Part shown: one piece after another, positions 45,577 to 57,948 of the stretch | How positions within the stretch are numbered: position 1 is the first letter of the stretch | How the letters are laid out: each line of letters starts with the position of its first letter | Source of the DNA: Psilocybe azurescens | Lineage: Eukaryota > Basidiomycota > Agaricomycetes > Agaricales > Agrocybaceae | Assembly: GCA_023853785.1 (NCBI GenBank) | Contig: JAJIRX010000829.1 | Location: 1 to 64,000, forward strand | DNA length: 64,000 nt | Direction: 5' to 3' | Made by a program: the position numbers and the translations under genes | Notes under the pieces: generated by a model | Seen by the model: only the letters and a program-made list of their open reading frames with translations | What the model was told of the DNA's origin: nothing | The model's database searches: none

Positions 45577-47967
45577 TCATCGTGAAAAGAGACTTCTGAG
45601 CTGCGCTTCCACTTCTTCTGTTGATCGCTTGATATCTACAGGGAAATGGAAATTGTTAGAAAAATGGGTTTTCGACAACAAAAAGACCCGGAAAACTTAC
45701 ATTTCTGAGGATCTATCGCAATAAAGTAACGTTCGCAATCAGTAAGAGAGAGAGAGAGAGAGAGAGAGAAGTCAAGAGCAAAAGCACTCACTCTTACTAA
45801 ATTCCTTATCCTTCTGCTTTTGCGTGAACCTCTGGAACGACGGTACGACGAGCATAATGACCTCATCTCCAATCTCCGCTCTTCCTTTCGGGTCCTCTTC
45901 CAACACCCCGGCAAATTTATGCCTCTCAAGCAGCTCATCAAACAGATCGAAGAACCGCGTGAACTTCTCCTTCGCCACACCTTTGTTTGATTTGTCTTTT
46001 GGGTCGTCCGTGAGCGTCTGCATAAGAGGTGAAAAGTTAAGATCGAAGTATCCCGCTTTGGCGGTACGGAAGGCGGAGTTGAGTGCTTCTGTTGTAGAGG
46101 GCGAGAGGAGGTTGATCACGCTGGCGTCTTTCGGCTGCAGCAAGAGTTGTTGACGGAGGTAAGAGACGTTGTTGAGGGAGGAAGACGGAGCTGAAGGGCG
46201 CACGACGGGCGCCGCGGGAGATGGTAGTGAGACTGCTAATGGCGGTTGTGATGATGTCATCTACACCACGCCAGTAAGTATTGTTCTTTCAAGAAGAGCG
46301 AGTCATGCTTACGGATGAAATGCTCGACGATGCTTCCATCGTCGTCCTTGTTGCCCATGCCTACTTGAACACCCTCGCCCATCTTCCAATTCCCGTCACC
46401 TAAAGCGTACAGTGCAGATTCCACGGCACTGAGCACTTGAGGGAGTCGTTCGATATAAGCGATTGTCTAAAAGAGATGAAATCGTCAGCTGCCCCCAGAA
46501 AAGAATAAAATGTAGCCTACCGAGGTTGTAAAATCCATTAATTTGGTATTGGTATCTGCACCTCTCGACATCGCGCCCATCTTGACATCGGCCAAGAACT
46601 CCGGGAAACTACGTAAGCATAGTGCACGCAGACTCTGTAGGCCATCTTTCAACTCATTCTTGTCGGCCGTATGAGCGGATCCACGACGAGACAGCACGTC
46701 CTCCCAATGTCGCTGAAGAGATAGCAGCCCTTCGTACGCGGACAGTGCGAGGAAATTGTATTTGTGCAGCGATTTTTTCACGAGGTTTATCAGTTGTGTC
46801 AGGACAGAGCTGAACAACTTGAGAATTGGGACCATAAGAGTCCCAAAGGCGGATGCCACCATAGAAGGACTCGATAATGGACAGAGTTCGATAAGAAGTT
46901 TGTATTCTTCCTATTAAAATCATTTGAATTGGATACTTCGAACGATAAGGAAAGACATACCTCTGCAGTACCCAACATTAACTCGACCCAATCCCGGAAC
47001 TCTCGCCCAGTCATCAGCGGATCAACCGTCTCAGCTCGCACGACCAGTCGTTTCCCTTGCCCTTCCAAACACTTGACACTCCAATTCCCTCGCATGTCGG
47101 CGTATCCTTGCTGGGCTTCTTTCAATGTTGCTAAAATGGATTGGGCGGCAGGATGTGAGGGATGAGTCGAAGGCAGAGGTAACGTCCTAAGAAACTTGAC
47201 GACGGGTGATAGTGTTGGTAACAGAGAGGATGGGAAGGATGTCATCATGAATTCAGTGCCTGGAGCAGGCGTTATACCTGAGGAGCCTTCAGCGACGACT
47301 TTGGTGTAGAGTTGGGTGAGTTTCTGGGCTCCTGTTTGGACGAGACGCGCCTAGTGAAAGCAGATGAGTCGCTGATGAATCAAAAAGATTAATGAAACTC
47401 ACCGTGTGGGCTAAATCGAGGTCAGCGGCGTTGAAGGCGATACTCGTGTTCAGACGTTCCAGTGCCTCTTTATATACATCAATTTGGCCAGGTTGTGGCC
47501 TGGATACAAATCAGCTTGGGTCAGAATTAGTCGATTCAAATCACATACCCCCGCAAGATTAGAGATTCATCGACAGCCAAGTCTTGCTGATTACTGGATA
47601 GATCTTCAATTCTGGCCAAGGTTTGGTCGATGTCTGTTGAGGAATTAGTATAAAATTGGACACACAAGGTCTGTATTACGTACTATTTCGCCTTCGATTC
47701 AATATCTGTGCTGCATTGTACAATGGATATATTGACTTCTCGAGCTTCGCCAGTCGCGTGTCGAAGCTGTCGAGAATGGCTGGTCAGGTGAGCGCCATGC
47801 ATCGTCGAATATTATATCATGCATACTCGTCATCCGTTTGGATATCTGCCGCGTTTTGTTCAGATTCTGCTGGAGCTGCGGATTGGTTAGGGTGGTCAAT
47901 GTACGTTGTGAATTGAAACTGCAACACGAAACTTACAAGTTCAATTTCTGCAGTTTCATCTTCCATT
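45577..47967 (-). CDS. EXO70: EXO70, exocyst complex subunit
   Basis: Exo70 tethers secretory vesicles to the plasma membrane by binding PI(4,5)P2 and Rho GTPases. ATG 47967 (MEDETAEIEL) starts a heptad-rich N-terminus (LNKTRQISKRMTSM). The middle has FLRTLPLPSTHPSHPAAQ and KRLVVRAETVDPLMTGREF. The family hallmark LNNVSYLRQQLL lies near 46170. The C-terminal domain ends with FQRFTQKQKDKEFSK and, across an intron, a Pro-Gln-Lys-Tyr-like segment, finishing at a stop in 45577-45579. At least eight introns of roughly 50-70 nt are implied. An (AG)n tract lies in the last intron. Overall length fits the family at about 600-650 residues. No break seen. Confidence 0.92.
45745..45771. repeat. (AG)n microsatellite in an EXO70 intron
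   Basis: Thirteen or so AG dinucleotides in a row, within the last intron of the EXO70 gene. Confidence 0.95.
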
Positions 47968-48402
47968 GTATATGACTTTCTGATGATTTGAAAAGGCTAG
48001 AAGTCCAAACTTGAGCTTAGCGATGGTAGAGAAAGAGAAACCAGTGCGCGCCGTTACAAGAAACCTGTCCGAATAGGTTGTGCTATCGGAGTCTGTATCT
48101 TCGGCATTCCGGCATGGGAAATTTTGTTCATCTGTAACACTCCTTTGTTTTCAATTTTTGTTGACAACTTACCTTAGACTTCTTTCGATTACTTCAAGTT
48201 CAACACCACCGCAGCTCTACCTTCGGGCCCCTGTGGGGATCCGCAAAATCTCGTCAAGTTATATACAACTCTAACCCAAGGGTCGACGAGTACTCGTCGA
48301 GTTTACCGATAATCGAGCTTGGTTACAGTTAGTTGGAAGGTTGGTCACAAATTGTATTGAGCTGGAGTCCAATCGGCAAGAAAAGTATGCTCTACGACCT
48401 CC

Positions 48403-49049
48403 TCAAAATCTCGCCAATCCCATGATTGACGTAACTCTTTCCTCCAGCAACTTCATCTCCTTCCCAAATTCGCGGTATTCGATATGCAGGTGCGCTAATA
48501 ATGCCCGGAAAATATCCAAACATACGTCGGGTTGCTCCATGCTCCGGACGCCATCATCGCACAACCACTGGGGTACTGGCTTAAGCAATACCACTATAGA
48601 ATCCTTGGAGCGATATCTAGCCAACACCCTGCGAAATTTATCTGTTTCCAGGAGAAACGTCTTCCTAGCGTTTCCTTCGTCGCTGTCATTGGAGGTGAGA
48701 ATGGCGTAAACAACTGGATCAAGCGCTGATCTATCGAATAGACGAATACGGTATCCAAGCTCATCAAGCCTCTCTTCTTGTTGAAAATGGGCCTCCATGA
48801 TGTCCTGCTGCATCTGCAGTAAACCGATCGTGTCCCGTGAATATCCTTTGTCTTGCATTACTTTGCGAGCGATCTCGGTCACATAAGCGGATCTCGCAAG
48901 TCCTAATCGTTGAGCCAATGCATCACATAGAGTCGTCTTCCCTGTCGACTGTGATAGCATGTCTTTAGTTCATGGGCAAATGCTACATTGCAATCATGCA
49001 AACTCACCGACGGGCCAATTACATAAATGGATACAGTTCGCTCTGGCAT
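48403..49049 (-). CDS. NadR/Ttd14-like P-loop ATPase
   Basis: Small soluble P-loop protein. ATG 49049 starts MPERTVSIYVIGPS. A 60-nt intron (48949-49008) splits the Walker A, giving GPS-STGKTTL. Next come AYVTEIARKVMQDKGY, the QMQQDIMEAHFQQEER segment, FDRSALDPVVYA (the D of a Walker-B-like FDRS) and a C-terminal helix. Length of about 196 residues fits the AAA_28 (NadR/Ttd14-like) group. The substrate is unknown; NadR proteins phosphorylate nicotinamide riboside, but this cannot be inferred here. It shares a 145-bp divergent promoter region with the RdRP gene. Confidence 0.82.
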
Positions 49050-49194
49050 GTCTTGAATCAAGAGTAGGCAGACGAGAAGCTTCCCCCTTTCTGTGTCAGC
49101 AACTTTCGCACAGAGAAAACCCTTTTAGGGTTCGAATTTTCTCAGACGGGCGCCTAACTTCTTGATCGGCATCGATCATCTCGTCGCATTCATC
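49050..49194. promoter_or_regulatory. Divergent promoter region, NadR-like gene / RdRP gene
   Basis: Only 145 bp separate the two start codons, transcribed away from each other, so regulatory DNA is probably shared. No consensus element was identified. Confidence 0.45.
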
Positions 49195-52100
49195 ATGCCT
49201 CCCCCGGTCCTTCTTCGAGAAAACCCAGCACCGGATGATGAGAAGTGGGAGTTCACCTACAATCCTGCATCGCTCTCTACCCGCCAAAAGCCAGGAGTCA
49301 AATACGGCAAACTCGTAACCCTGCGTCCGAACGGAATCTTCTTACAGATCGAACAATTTCCTTCCAACCGAATCCTCAACTCTGATGATGGGGGTCCTAG
49401 CAAATTTGTGCTGCTGTCCATTGACCGGCTGTTCAGATTCCAGGAACAACCTATGAAGGTCGCTGTTGATTACGTTTTGAGGCTCTTTAAGAGGGGGTTA
49501 TGGTTGAATGGAGTGCAGTACAGATTCTATGGGCACAGCAATAGTCAATTGGTACGAAGATTTGCTTGATAAAATTGATTGTGATGCTAAACTCAGCGTA
49601 GCGGGACGTTCATGCTTTCTCCGCGAAGCCAACTCCGACCAAGAGTTGGATGACAGAATCTACAGGATGGGCGACTTCAAACGCATCATGAACGTAGCAA
49701 AGCGTAAGCCGTATTGCCCATGACCGAAAAATATGACTCTCACTTCGGCCTTACCTTGAAACTAGGTGCCAAGCGTATTGGACTCATGTTCTCGTCAGCC
49801 GAGATCGACTACAGCCTCGACCCACGACGAATTGGAGACATTCCAGACATAAACGATGGCGATGAAGTTTTCTCGGACGGGTGTGGGCTCGTATCTAAAT
49901 GGCTCGCCATCCAGCTCAGTAAGAAGAAAAAAATCATATTCCGAGGAGTTAGATATACGCCTACCGTATTCCAGATTCGGTGATTGATTGAACTCCTTTT
50001 TTCTCCTCGGCGACACACTGATCCGCTGCATTACTTACAGTTATTTGGGCTATAAAGGTGTCCTAATGCTTCACCCCGATCTTGACAAAAACGGGCTTCA
50101 ACACGTCGCTCAATTCCGTAAAAGCATGAAGAAATTCACAACAACAGTCGACCACACGTTCTCCGTCGTAGGGCACTCCAAACCATACAGCTTTGGTCGA
50201 CTCAACAACGACATCATCGTCCTCCTGTCCAGCCTTGGCGTCTCCTCCTCCGCCTTCCTTGAAAAACAACAAGAATACTTCGACTGGATCATGTCTGCCT
50301 CCGGCTCTTCGGACAACGAAAAGGACCCTGTCAGCGCCGTGGACTTTCTTTTCTGCCTTTCCGAATACACACTCGCCGAACGTGCGCTACTGGAAGGCGT
50401 TGATAGCGAGCCGGTGAAGCGTGAGATACGAAGACTGCAGAACTCGGAGGTCGCAGGTGCTCGTCAGGAGGGCACAAATAAGTTTAAATCAAGGATTATC
50501 GTGCATAAATCTAGGAGGCTTTACGGAGTATGTGACCCCTATCAAGTTCTGGAAGAAGGGCAGGTTCACATTCGCATATCCGTTGGGAGAAAGGGGGCGA
50601 CGACTCCCATTCATGGGGATGTTATCATCGTTCGGAACCCGTGCTTACATCCTGGTATGGGGTTCATTTGCCTATATTTTTATTGCGATCAAAGCTGATG
50701 AATATGGGGCTTCAATGTGTCTCAGGTGATATTTTAAAGTTACGAGCTGTCGACCATCCCAAGCTTTCCCATCTCTTAGACTGTCTGGTTTTCGCCAGCG
50801 TTGCGCGTCCTGGACATAAGGCAGCGCCGTCAATGAGCAGCGGCGGAGATCTCGATGGTGAGTCTTAGTCGCTTGATAGTATCAACATCACGGCCGGATA
50901 AACTCGAACATGGACACCTTTGTCCAATTCAGGGGATGAGTTTTTCGTATGCTGGGATAAGGATATTATACCCACGAAGATCGCTGAGGTAACTTTTTCA
51001 ACTTTTATCACATCCAAGTCAAGTTGATGAATACGTTCTCTGACGGCAGTCTTATGACTATCCTGGAAATAGAGAATTCACCAAAAGGACATCACTCGAA
51101 CCGATCTAGGTGTCCATTTCGCATCTTACACATCGTCAGTCGTGCTATAGATTTGGAATACGAGTGGTTATCCTGATTGTTCTTCATAGGTCAGGCGTAG
51201 CTAAAGTCTCTGCATTACATGCGAAATGGGCGCGCAGCAGTCCTAAAGGCGCACTCTGCGTTGAATGTCAAGAACTTAACGCTTTACACTCCCAATCCGT
51301 CGATGGTGCCAACATCAGAATCCCCGAAAAACTTTCTACCCCTCCTGCACCTCCAGACGACGTGCCTTACATTCTCGACCTGCTTGAGGAAGCCGCTGAG
51401 AAATTTTCCACCCAATTTACCGAATCTGCATCCCGTCGTGCAGAAATTGCAACTTCGACATCACGCGAAGACGCAGAACAGCTTCTGGGAAGGTTGTTGC
51501 AGAGCCAACAGAACTCTTTGTCTGAATTCGAGCTTTTCAACCTTGCTTATCGATTGTCGCAGAAGCATACAATAGATATACGGCCGTATCTTGCACAGCT
51601 AGATTTCTCGGCGTTGACGACTGGAGAGAAGCACATCATCAGTACGACTCTGTCGCTCTCTGATGTCGAGTATCCGGAGCTGTGGAACTCACTCGTGAGA
51701 TCGGACATTCTTACACCGCAAGACCTATATCAGCGTAACCTGGCGCAACCTTTCCAGTTGCATCGTCTTTACTCGTCTCGCACTAGCGGTTTGACAACTT
51801 TCTTTGAATATCTCAGGAGGGCCACTCAAGAATACACCAGAAAGATGCTTATCATTCAAGTATGCATAAGACTAATTTATTCCTTTTCTTCGTCCTATTA
51901 AATCTTGTATAGACAGATCCGAGATTCGCGATTGGGATATTCATGCGCGGCAAAATCCCATGGGACGAGGATCTTGAAGTCAAAGAATCGAATAAAGACG
52001 GAGACGCAATGAACGTAGTCGTTTGCTCGTTCATGCCCAGCACAGCGTCTACTATTGCGACTCTTCGACCTTGTCCAACGGGATATAGACTTCATTGCAG

Positions 52101-53534
52101 CGACTACCGCTTCCAGCTCTATGAAAGGCATATAAGGAATACGTTTGTCTACGTAAACCGCCCGCCCTCTGAGCTTAAAGCTGAAGTCTCCACGAGTATC
52201 GCTCTGGACAAGATTTCCCGTACTGTACAAAGGGTGGGCATTATTTTTCCTTCTCTGGGGGCCGAGGGTTAATGTATCGCATATTTCAAAGCAACTTGGA
52301 CGTGTGAATAAAGCGCCAGCACTAAACATCGAGCTTCACGTAGTATCCAATCGCGATCGTGTTGCGCACCAGCTATTTGATCTTTGGTTCGAACAGTATG
52401 TTCTTGCTACTCTCAGGAATATAATGCGGCCTGAATCCCTGTGCCATCTTTTGATAGCGTTCCTACAGAAGAGTATGAAAGACGGTTCCAACGCAATCCA
52501 GCCCCTTACCGTCTCAACGACCTTAAAGATGTCGACTGGGATTCTGATCCAACCAAAAGTATCAAAGACGTATTCTTTCGCGACATTCCTGGTGTCCCGT
52601 TATCTTCGAACAGGTTAAAGCACGATAAAAGTAGCATGGCCGAACGCCTTTCACGAAGGATGATGCCCGAAATCGATAAGATCATGGAGTTCGCCATCAA
52701 ATACCATGCCGAAGACGAGTTATTTCTGGTGTTTGGGAATGTTATTACTCGACAACCTCTTTCTCTCGATTTTGTAAAAGAGTGGATTGAAAGATGTCCA
52801 ATTTTGACGTTCACTCTCCTCAAAGTCTACCCTCCAAACGACCATGATGATCTTTCGCCTGAGCTCCAGTCGATTTCCCATCTCATTATACGAAATATCA
52901 TTCGATCGACAAATGAAACGAAGATATCTGCCTTAGTGGCATTGGAGAAACTCGCGAAAACAATAGGCTCATTACCTCTTCAGCATTACATTGACCTGAT
53001 CATGCTCGCCGCACAATCCGTTCGCGCTAAAACTCTCGTGCAGGAAGTTCTCCTTGTCCTAAACGAGAGGCGTCTGGAACATTGTCTTCCCTCACCCAAA
53101 AATGATTATGGGCACAAGCACGCCCTCGGTGTGGCCTTTGACAGAGCGGAGGAAGCAGCAGAGGAATGTCCATGCAACGAGGACGGCCGACCACGCCAAA
53201 AATGCGTGTTCCTCCCTCGCACGCTAAGCTTCAGTTTGGGCCAGACTATCTGGAGAACGCCGAGGTCACCGCAACTATTAGAATTGACGCCAAAACTGGT
53301 GTGCGCTTGCATTCCCATGTTCGGCTTCAAGCTGCATCCAGAGCGGAAAATCGTTGGATTGATGCACCTATCATGGACGGCCTTGTCGTGCAGGCCTTGA
53401 AAGGACAGCTGAAGATTAAACTGCTACACCCTGCCCCTCCTGAGATGGAGGTCATGGACTGGAACTTATACGATGCAGGGAGCACTGGTACGTTCATAGC
53501 TATCACAGAAGAAGACATGAAACTCAAAGTCTAA
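49195..53534 (+). CDS. Cellular RNA-dependent RNA polymerase, reading on into a helicase module
   Basis: RNAi-type RdRP (QDE-1/Rdp1/SAD-1 class), which makes dsRNA from single-stranded templates. ATG 49195 (MPPPVLLRENPAP). N-terminal RdRP signature FPSNRILNSDDGG; then IIFRGVRYTPTVFQIR, KPYSFGRLNNDIIVLLSSLG, RRLYGVCDPYQVLEEGQVHI and RNPCLHPGD. The catalytic loop GGDLDGDEFFVCWD is split by a 75-nt intron (50858-50932). After the C-terminal domain (about 51200-51860, 51920-52233), introns 52234-52291 and 52396-52457 keep the frame open into VSNRDRVAHQLFDLWFE and VPTEEYERRF. A helical domain follows to about 53165, then, after a one-base frame change, a block ending at an in-frame TAA (53532-53534). 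The helicase frame resumes directly after it. One long fusion gene is likely, with slips near 49600 and 53170. Confidence 0.85.
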
Positions 53535-55192
53535 TTAGCCACAAGCAACGCCATGATGGATGCCCTTCAGCGTCTTCTCCACGATGAAAGTGAATGCTGC
53601 CTGTTTTACAGTCTCATTACCGGCTCCGGACCCGTCATTAGCGATGATGCTGTATTCAAAGATTTTGATAGATCTCAAATTAGCCCGGAGTCACAACTCA
53701 ATGAAAGTCAAATCAAGGCTGTCGAATCATGGCGAAATCCTTTGTCTTTAATATGGGGTCCACCAGGTGTGTACATATACGAGCCTCCAGTTATAAACTC
53801 CATTGAACCTATTATTCGCTAGGAACCGGAAAAACTACGGTCATGGTGCAAATTCTGCGCGACATTATCAAGAGTTATAAAGAAACCCCCAAAATTCTCA
53901 TGACGGCATCGACCCATAATGGTACAGCTGTTTACCTAAACGATCCAATTCTACGTGTGCTAAACTCTTCTGCTTTAGCGGTGGATAATGTGCTAGAAAG
54001 GTTCATAGCCATAAATGACGTTGAGAATCTGTTGCGCGAAGAGCAGATACTCCGTGTGGCAACTGATCAATCCAAAGTAAACCCTTCACTCCATCATTAC
54101 ACAGTAAACGATCGCGTTGGAGGTGATATGAATGAAAACAACAAGTTGTTTAAACAGGCTCAGGATCGGGTAGAGAAGGCTGTTCTGATATTTTCGACTT
54201 GTGCAGGTACCTAAACGTCTCGGATGCTATGTACGTCTACGATGTGTTCGCTGATATATGATTAGGTGCCGGTCTTGGGATCCTGCGGAAACCTGACTTT
54301 GACATTGCCCTGATTGACGAGGCCTCACAGATTACTGAGCCATGTGCTCTCATTCCTTTAGTCAAAGGCATCAAACGAGCTGTGATAGTCGGAGATCAGT
54401 GAGTCTTTGAAAAACCAAAAACCCATACTTTATTTTCGACGAGAGCTGATGCATACCTACCTCAGTGTACAACTTCGTCCAACTGTCAAAAACATGGGCA
54501 AGACGCTCGAATCCGATGTCTCTTTACTGGAAAGGCTGTACACCAAGCGCGACGAGGTACCCGACGGGCTTGCAAAGACTATGCTAGACGTCCAATATCG
54601 ATCTCCACGGATCCTTAATATATTTCCATCCGAAGAATTCTACGATGGGCAATTGAAGACGCATGAAGCCAACGCAGAAGTCTCGAATTTCTTATCATTG
54701 TCGCAGTTTCCGTGGCCCGTTAAAGATCGCACTGTCATACCGACGGTGTTCATTCAATGCTCAGAAGAAGAAGACATGGGCGACCGTTCAAAGAGCAACC
54801 AAGGACAGGTTGAAGTCATACATCGACTTCTACCTCTGATCTCCTCTCAAAGACCTGACACCCCGGCAGAGCCAAAGCTAGAGGGGCTGAAAACCACGGT
54901 GCTTTCGCCGTACACAAAACAGATCCAAGCTCTTCGCCGAAAACTCCCATCGTCAGTCACATGCTCGACGATCGACTCGTTCCAAGGACGCGAGAGCGAC
55001 GTCATCATTTTCTCTACCGTTCGTTGTAATGTGGAAGGAGATGTTGGGTTCCTTGACGATCCACGAAGATTGAACGTCATGTGGACACGAGCCCGCCTGG
55101 CGCTGATTATTGTTGGGGACAGAAGGACTATGAGCAGCAATCCCCTGTGGAAGCGCGCATTGGATGCTTGTACCGAGTGTAGTTTGACATGA
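53535..55192 (+). CDS. SF1 helicase module (UPF1/SDE3/Hrr1-like), in frame with the RdRP gene
   Basis: Superfamily 1 RNA helicase. Directly after the TAA the same frame gives ATSNAMMDALQRLLHDESEC. Motifs in order: Q-type region (LNESQIKAVESW), Walker A GPPG-TGKTT split by an intron (about 53767-53821), motif II LIDEASQ (about 54310-54330), motif III VGDQ-QLRP across an intron (about 54400-54470), YRSPRILNIFP, motif V STIDSFQGRESDVIIFS, and motif VI RRLNVMWTRARLAL. It ends at TGA after CTECSLT. DEAS-Q and the VI block place it with UPF1-like helicases. If translated alone it could start at the Met-Met of 53553, but it would lack the preceding domain. It probably unwinds RNA for the attached RdRP, as Hrr1 does for Rdp1 in fission yeast; that role is inferred. 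Confidence 0.9.
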
Positions 55193-55799
55193 GGGATGTG
55201 TCCGGTCGGATCACACATGGCCTTTGGCGCATTACGCATGCGCAAATGGGGGATGTCTAGAAACCAGTTGATATCCGTAGTCGAATATGAATCGACAGGT
55301 TGAACGTCGAATGCGTGATTCTATAAAGGCAGAACCATTTTGGTGTTCCACAACTGCCGGAGAGCAGATGGAAGCGTCGAGCGAGTCAAGAACGAACGGA
55401 AGAAAAGGGTTTTAAATAAGACGACTATTTGTATGGCAAAACAATTCAAACTTAACAAGGTTCTAAATTTGGCTTGTGTGTTGAATTTAAATTGAATTGA
55501 ACCGAATCCATACCTTGTCCAAACTAAAACTAACTAAGTATTCCTCCTCACACCCGCTCAAATGCTCACAAGCATTAACATCTTTACAGCCGAACCTTAT
55601 CAAACACCATTGCATCCTCGCACACATTTCTGAAAAAAAACGGAGGTGTCACACTACTACCTTTCTTCAAAAATAGCTACGTTGGTCTGATGCGCCTGTC
55701 CTTGGAAAGCCGCCACCTTCTATTCAGATAACTTGATAACTTTCTCGGTCGAGTCAGGGATAGAGGGAAATATAACGGTATGCTCTAATTTTTGGGACT
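55193..55799. other. Intergenic region, nothing recognised
   Basis: About 600 bp downstream of the helicase stop. No exon, RNA gene or repeat was seen. Confidence 0.5.
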
Positions 55800-56960
55800 C
55801 CCTCAGTACAGCCTAGCAGTTCAAAGATCACGGATACACACTGTATCAACGTGTCGATGACTCGGGCCCGTTTTATCCAACATTTCCTCCTGAGGTCAAC
55901 TTCAACGATGCTGATTACCCCTACTCTTATTATTATAATACAAATGACCCAAGTACATGACCGCTTGAGGCCTACGACTTCCGTGTGAGTCCCTTTTGTC
56001 ATTCTGCATCGAGTGCCTTTTCGACATCCAGTTTATTTTCAAAAGATCGCGTAGGGCTTCATGATCAACCGGATATACATGCAAAATATTCAGGAGGTCG
56101 TCGCTATTATACACACATTGTTGAGGGTGAGCTTACTGTGATTGCCTTTTACTGATCTGGCAAAACAGGGCTTGGCCTATTTGCATGAATGCAATATTGT
56201 GCACGGTGTCAATTATTTCCATCCGGTCTCTGTCCCCTGGGTCACAATTAAATAGGTTATTGCACACCAAAATGTCTTGGTAAACCATTTCTCTGACGAA
56301 CTGCATCTCAATGGAAGACGGAGGTTCCTACGGTCAACACAGAATCTCTTGTATACGATCATTGATTTTAATCTTTCCACCATGCACTGTTCAGAGGCCG
56401 ACAGAAATGACTTGAAACCTTCTTATCATGTACCCATTATTCGATTAAAGACACGCCTGCGGGCGAGTTTGACTACAATCCTTTTATTTTTTATGTAGGT
56501 ACAATGGGTTTATTACTGCGCGTGGAATTTCAGCTAAGTCATATTTACCTTATAGGCGCTTCATCAAATGCCTGACTATTCCCTAGCATATGTTACGACA
56601 GCTGCCCATGCTGACTCCCCCTTCTGGATCGAATGACCACCTGGGACCTTGATCGCCTATTCACAGCGTCTGAAGCTTTTCATTTCTTCGAAGAATGGGT
56701 ATCTGAGATCATGGACGGCCAACTGCAGTTACAGGTAGCTAGGGAGCTCGAGCCGAGATATCATGACCACTACAATAGATGGGAAAGTCTATCTCCTGAT
56801 TAAGTGGAGAGTGCACAGAACACCGCCTCTACCTTGGTACACGTGCATCGCATTTATGAGTTACCGTACTTCTACTGTTGTGCCGATTACCAGATTCTCG
56901 CTTCCCCGACGACTCTTTTCTAGAATTTTCCCATCGAAATTTGCTTTATACATAGTGTGT
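55800..56960 (+). pseudogene. Decayed paralogue of the kinase at 60.4-62.3 kb
   Basis: Blocks align in order with the downstream kinase: an N-terminal RIHTVYQRVDDSGPFYPTF-like segment, GLAYLHECNIVHG, QNVLVNHFSDELHLNGRRRF, the DFNLS (DFG-position) segment, then PLLDRMTTWDLDRLFTASEA and YHDHYNRWE. The catalytic-loop Asp after HG is replaced (HGV-IAHQN across a likely intron). Stops and frame changes occur in several blocks. It is either a pseudogene or, less likely, a catalytically dead pseudokinase with poorly modelled exons. Confidence 0.7.
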
Positions 56961-57948
56961 CCCTGTTATGACTTCGTCCTCTTGCATTCCCTCAATATCG
57001 TTTACCGTATATTTGACCTTTGCTCTATCGTGTTCTATCTCGTCCGGCAGAATCCGGCAGTAAGTTTGGTAATTGAAAAGTGCGTCGATTTGGACTCTGT
57101 GAGGCGATCATGAGGAGTGCATTCGGGAGACGGAATTGTCAGCGTTATGTCATGTGAGAAAGTGCCACGGGAAGTGCCGCCACATTGTCTTACTTTGGTC
57201 GTCGCATTTTCTAACTCCGAATCCGGGTCAGAGACCGCAAAGTGTCAATACTGCGCAGTTTCAATCTCTGGATGATTTTGACGGTTGCAATGCAATTTAA
57301 AGATTTTTATAAAAAATCACAGATATAGTTAGCATGTAATAGGGTCTAGGTAACATAAACGAGCAGAATTGTATGAGGCGGAGAATGAGGCGGAGTCCGA
57401 TCATGAGGCGATGAGGCGGATTTCTGATATCCGACTTGTCCTCGAAGCGCGCGTGGTTGGCAGAATTTTTCCAGGCTACCGACGGTTCTGTCAAATAGGC
57501 AATTGTCAGATGGGTTCTGGTCGCCAGAACTTGCTTCACAGGGAATGGGATACGCTGTACTGAATTGTGCTAGAGTTGTAAATTATACAGTACAGCGGCA
57601 GACTTCCGGTTACAGGGTTGAATAACACTGTCTACATAACAGCAAGTCACGACCTGTGTTGTGCACGATCAAATTCGAGCCTATTTATACTCAGTTAATT
57701 AACCACCTTCCTGGGTCTTCTTCGTAGTAGCTGCCTCCGGCTGGCCTGCCCCGCTGTCTAATAACAGTAATCGTCCCCCTTTCCGAAAAAATGATGGCAG
57801 AACCTGTATCCCCATCATTCCATCTGCTACAGCTACGGACGGCTTTGTCATTTTCGACGTGAATGGATTCCAGAAACGTGGATCCGCGACAGTCTCCTAT
57901 AAAAGGTTGGGTAGCACCAGAATTCATGAACTATGATTTCTGACTAGC
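56961..57948. other. Intergenic region with a short GAGGCGGA repeat
   Basis: No gene recognised. Four imperfect ATGAGGCGGA units lie at about 57372-57420. The last few hundred bases presumably hold the CorA gene promoter; no clear TATA was identified. Confidence 0.5.

Noticed and set aside
50840..50970. RdRP as an integrated RNA-virus fragment
   Set aside because: The DLDGD catalytic loop and surrounding blocks are those of cellular RNAi RdRPs; the gene has many spliceosomal introns and sits among host genes.
52234..52291. Real stop at 52270 ending the RdRP
   Set aside because: A 58-nt intron with a GT donor and AG acceptor removes this stop and joins in frame to conserved-looking sequence. 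The acceptor is AAG, weaker than CAG, so some doubt remains.
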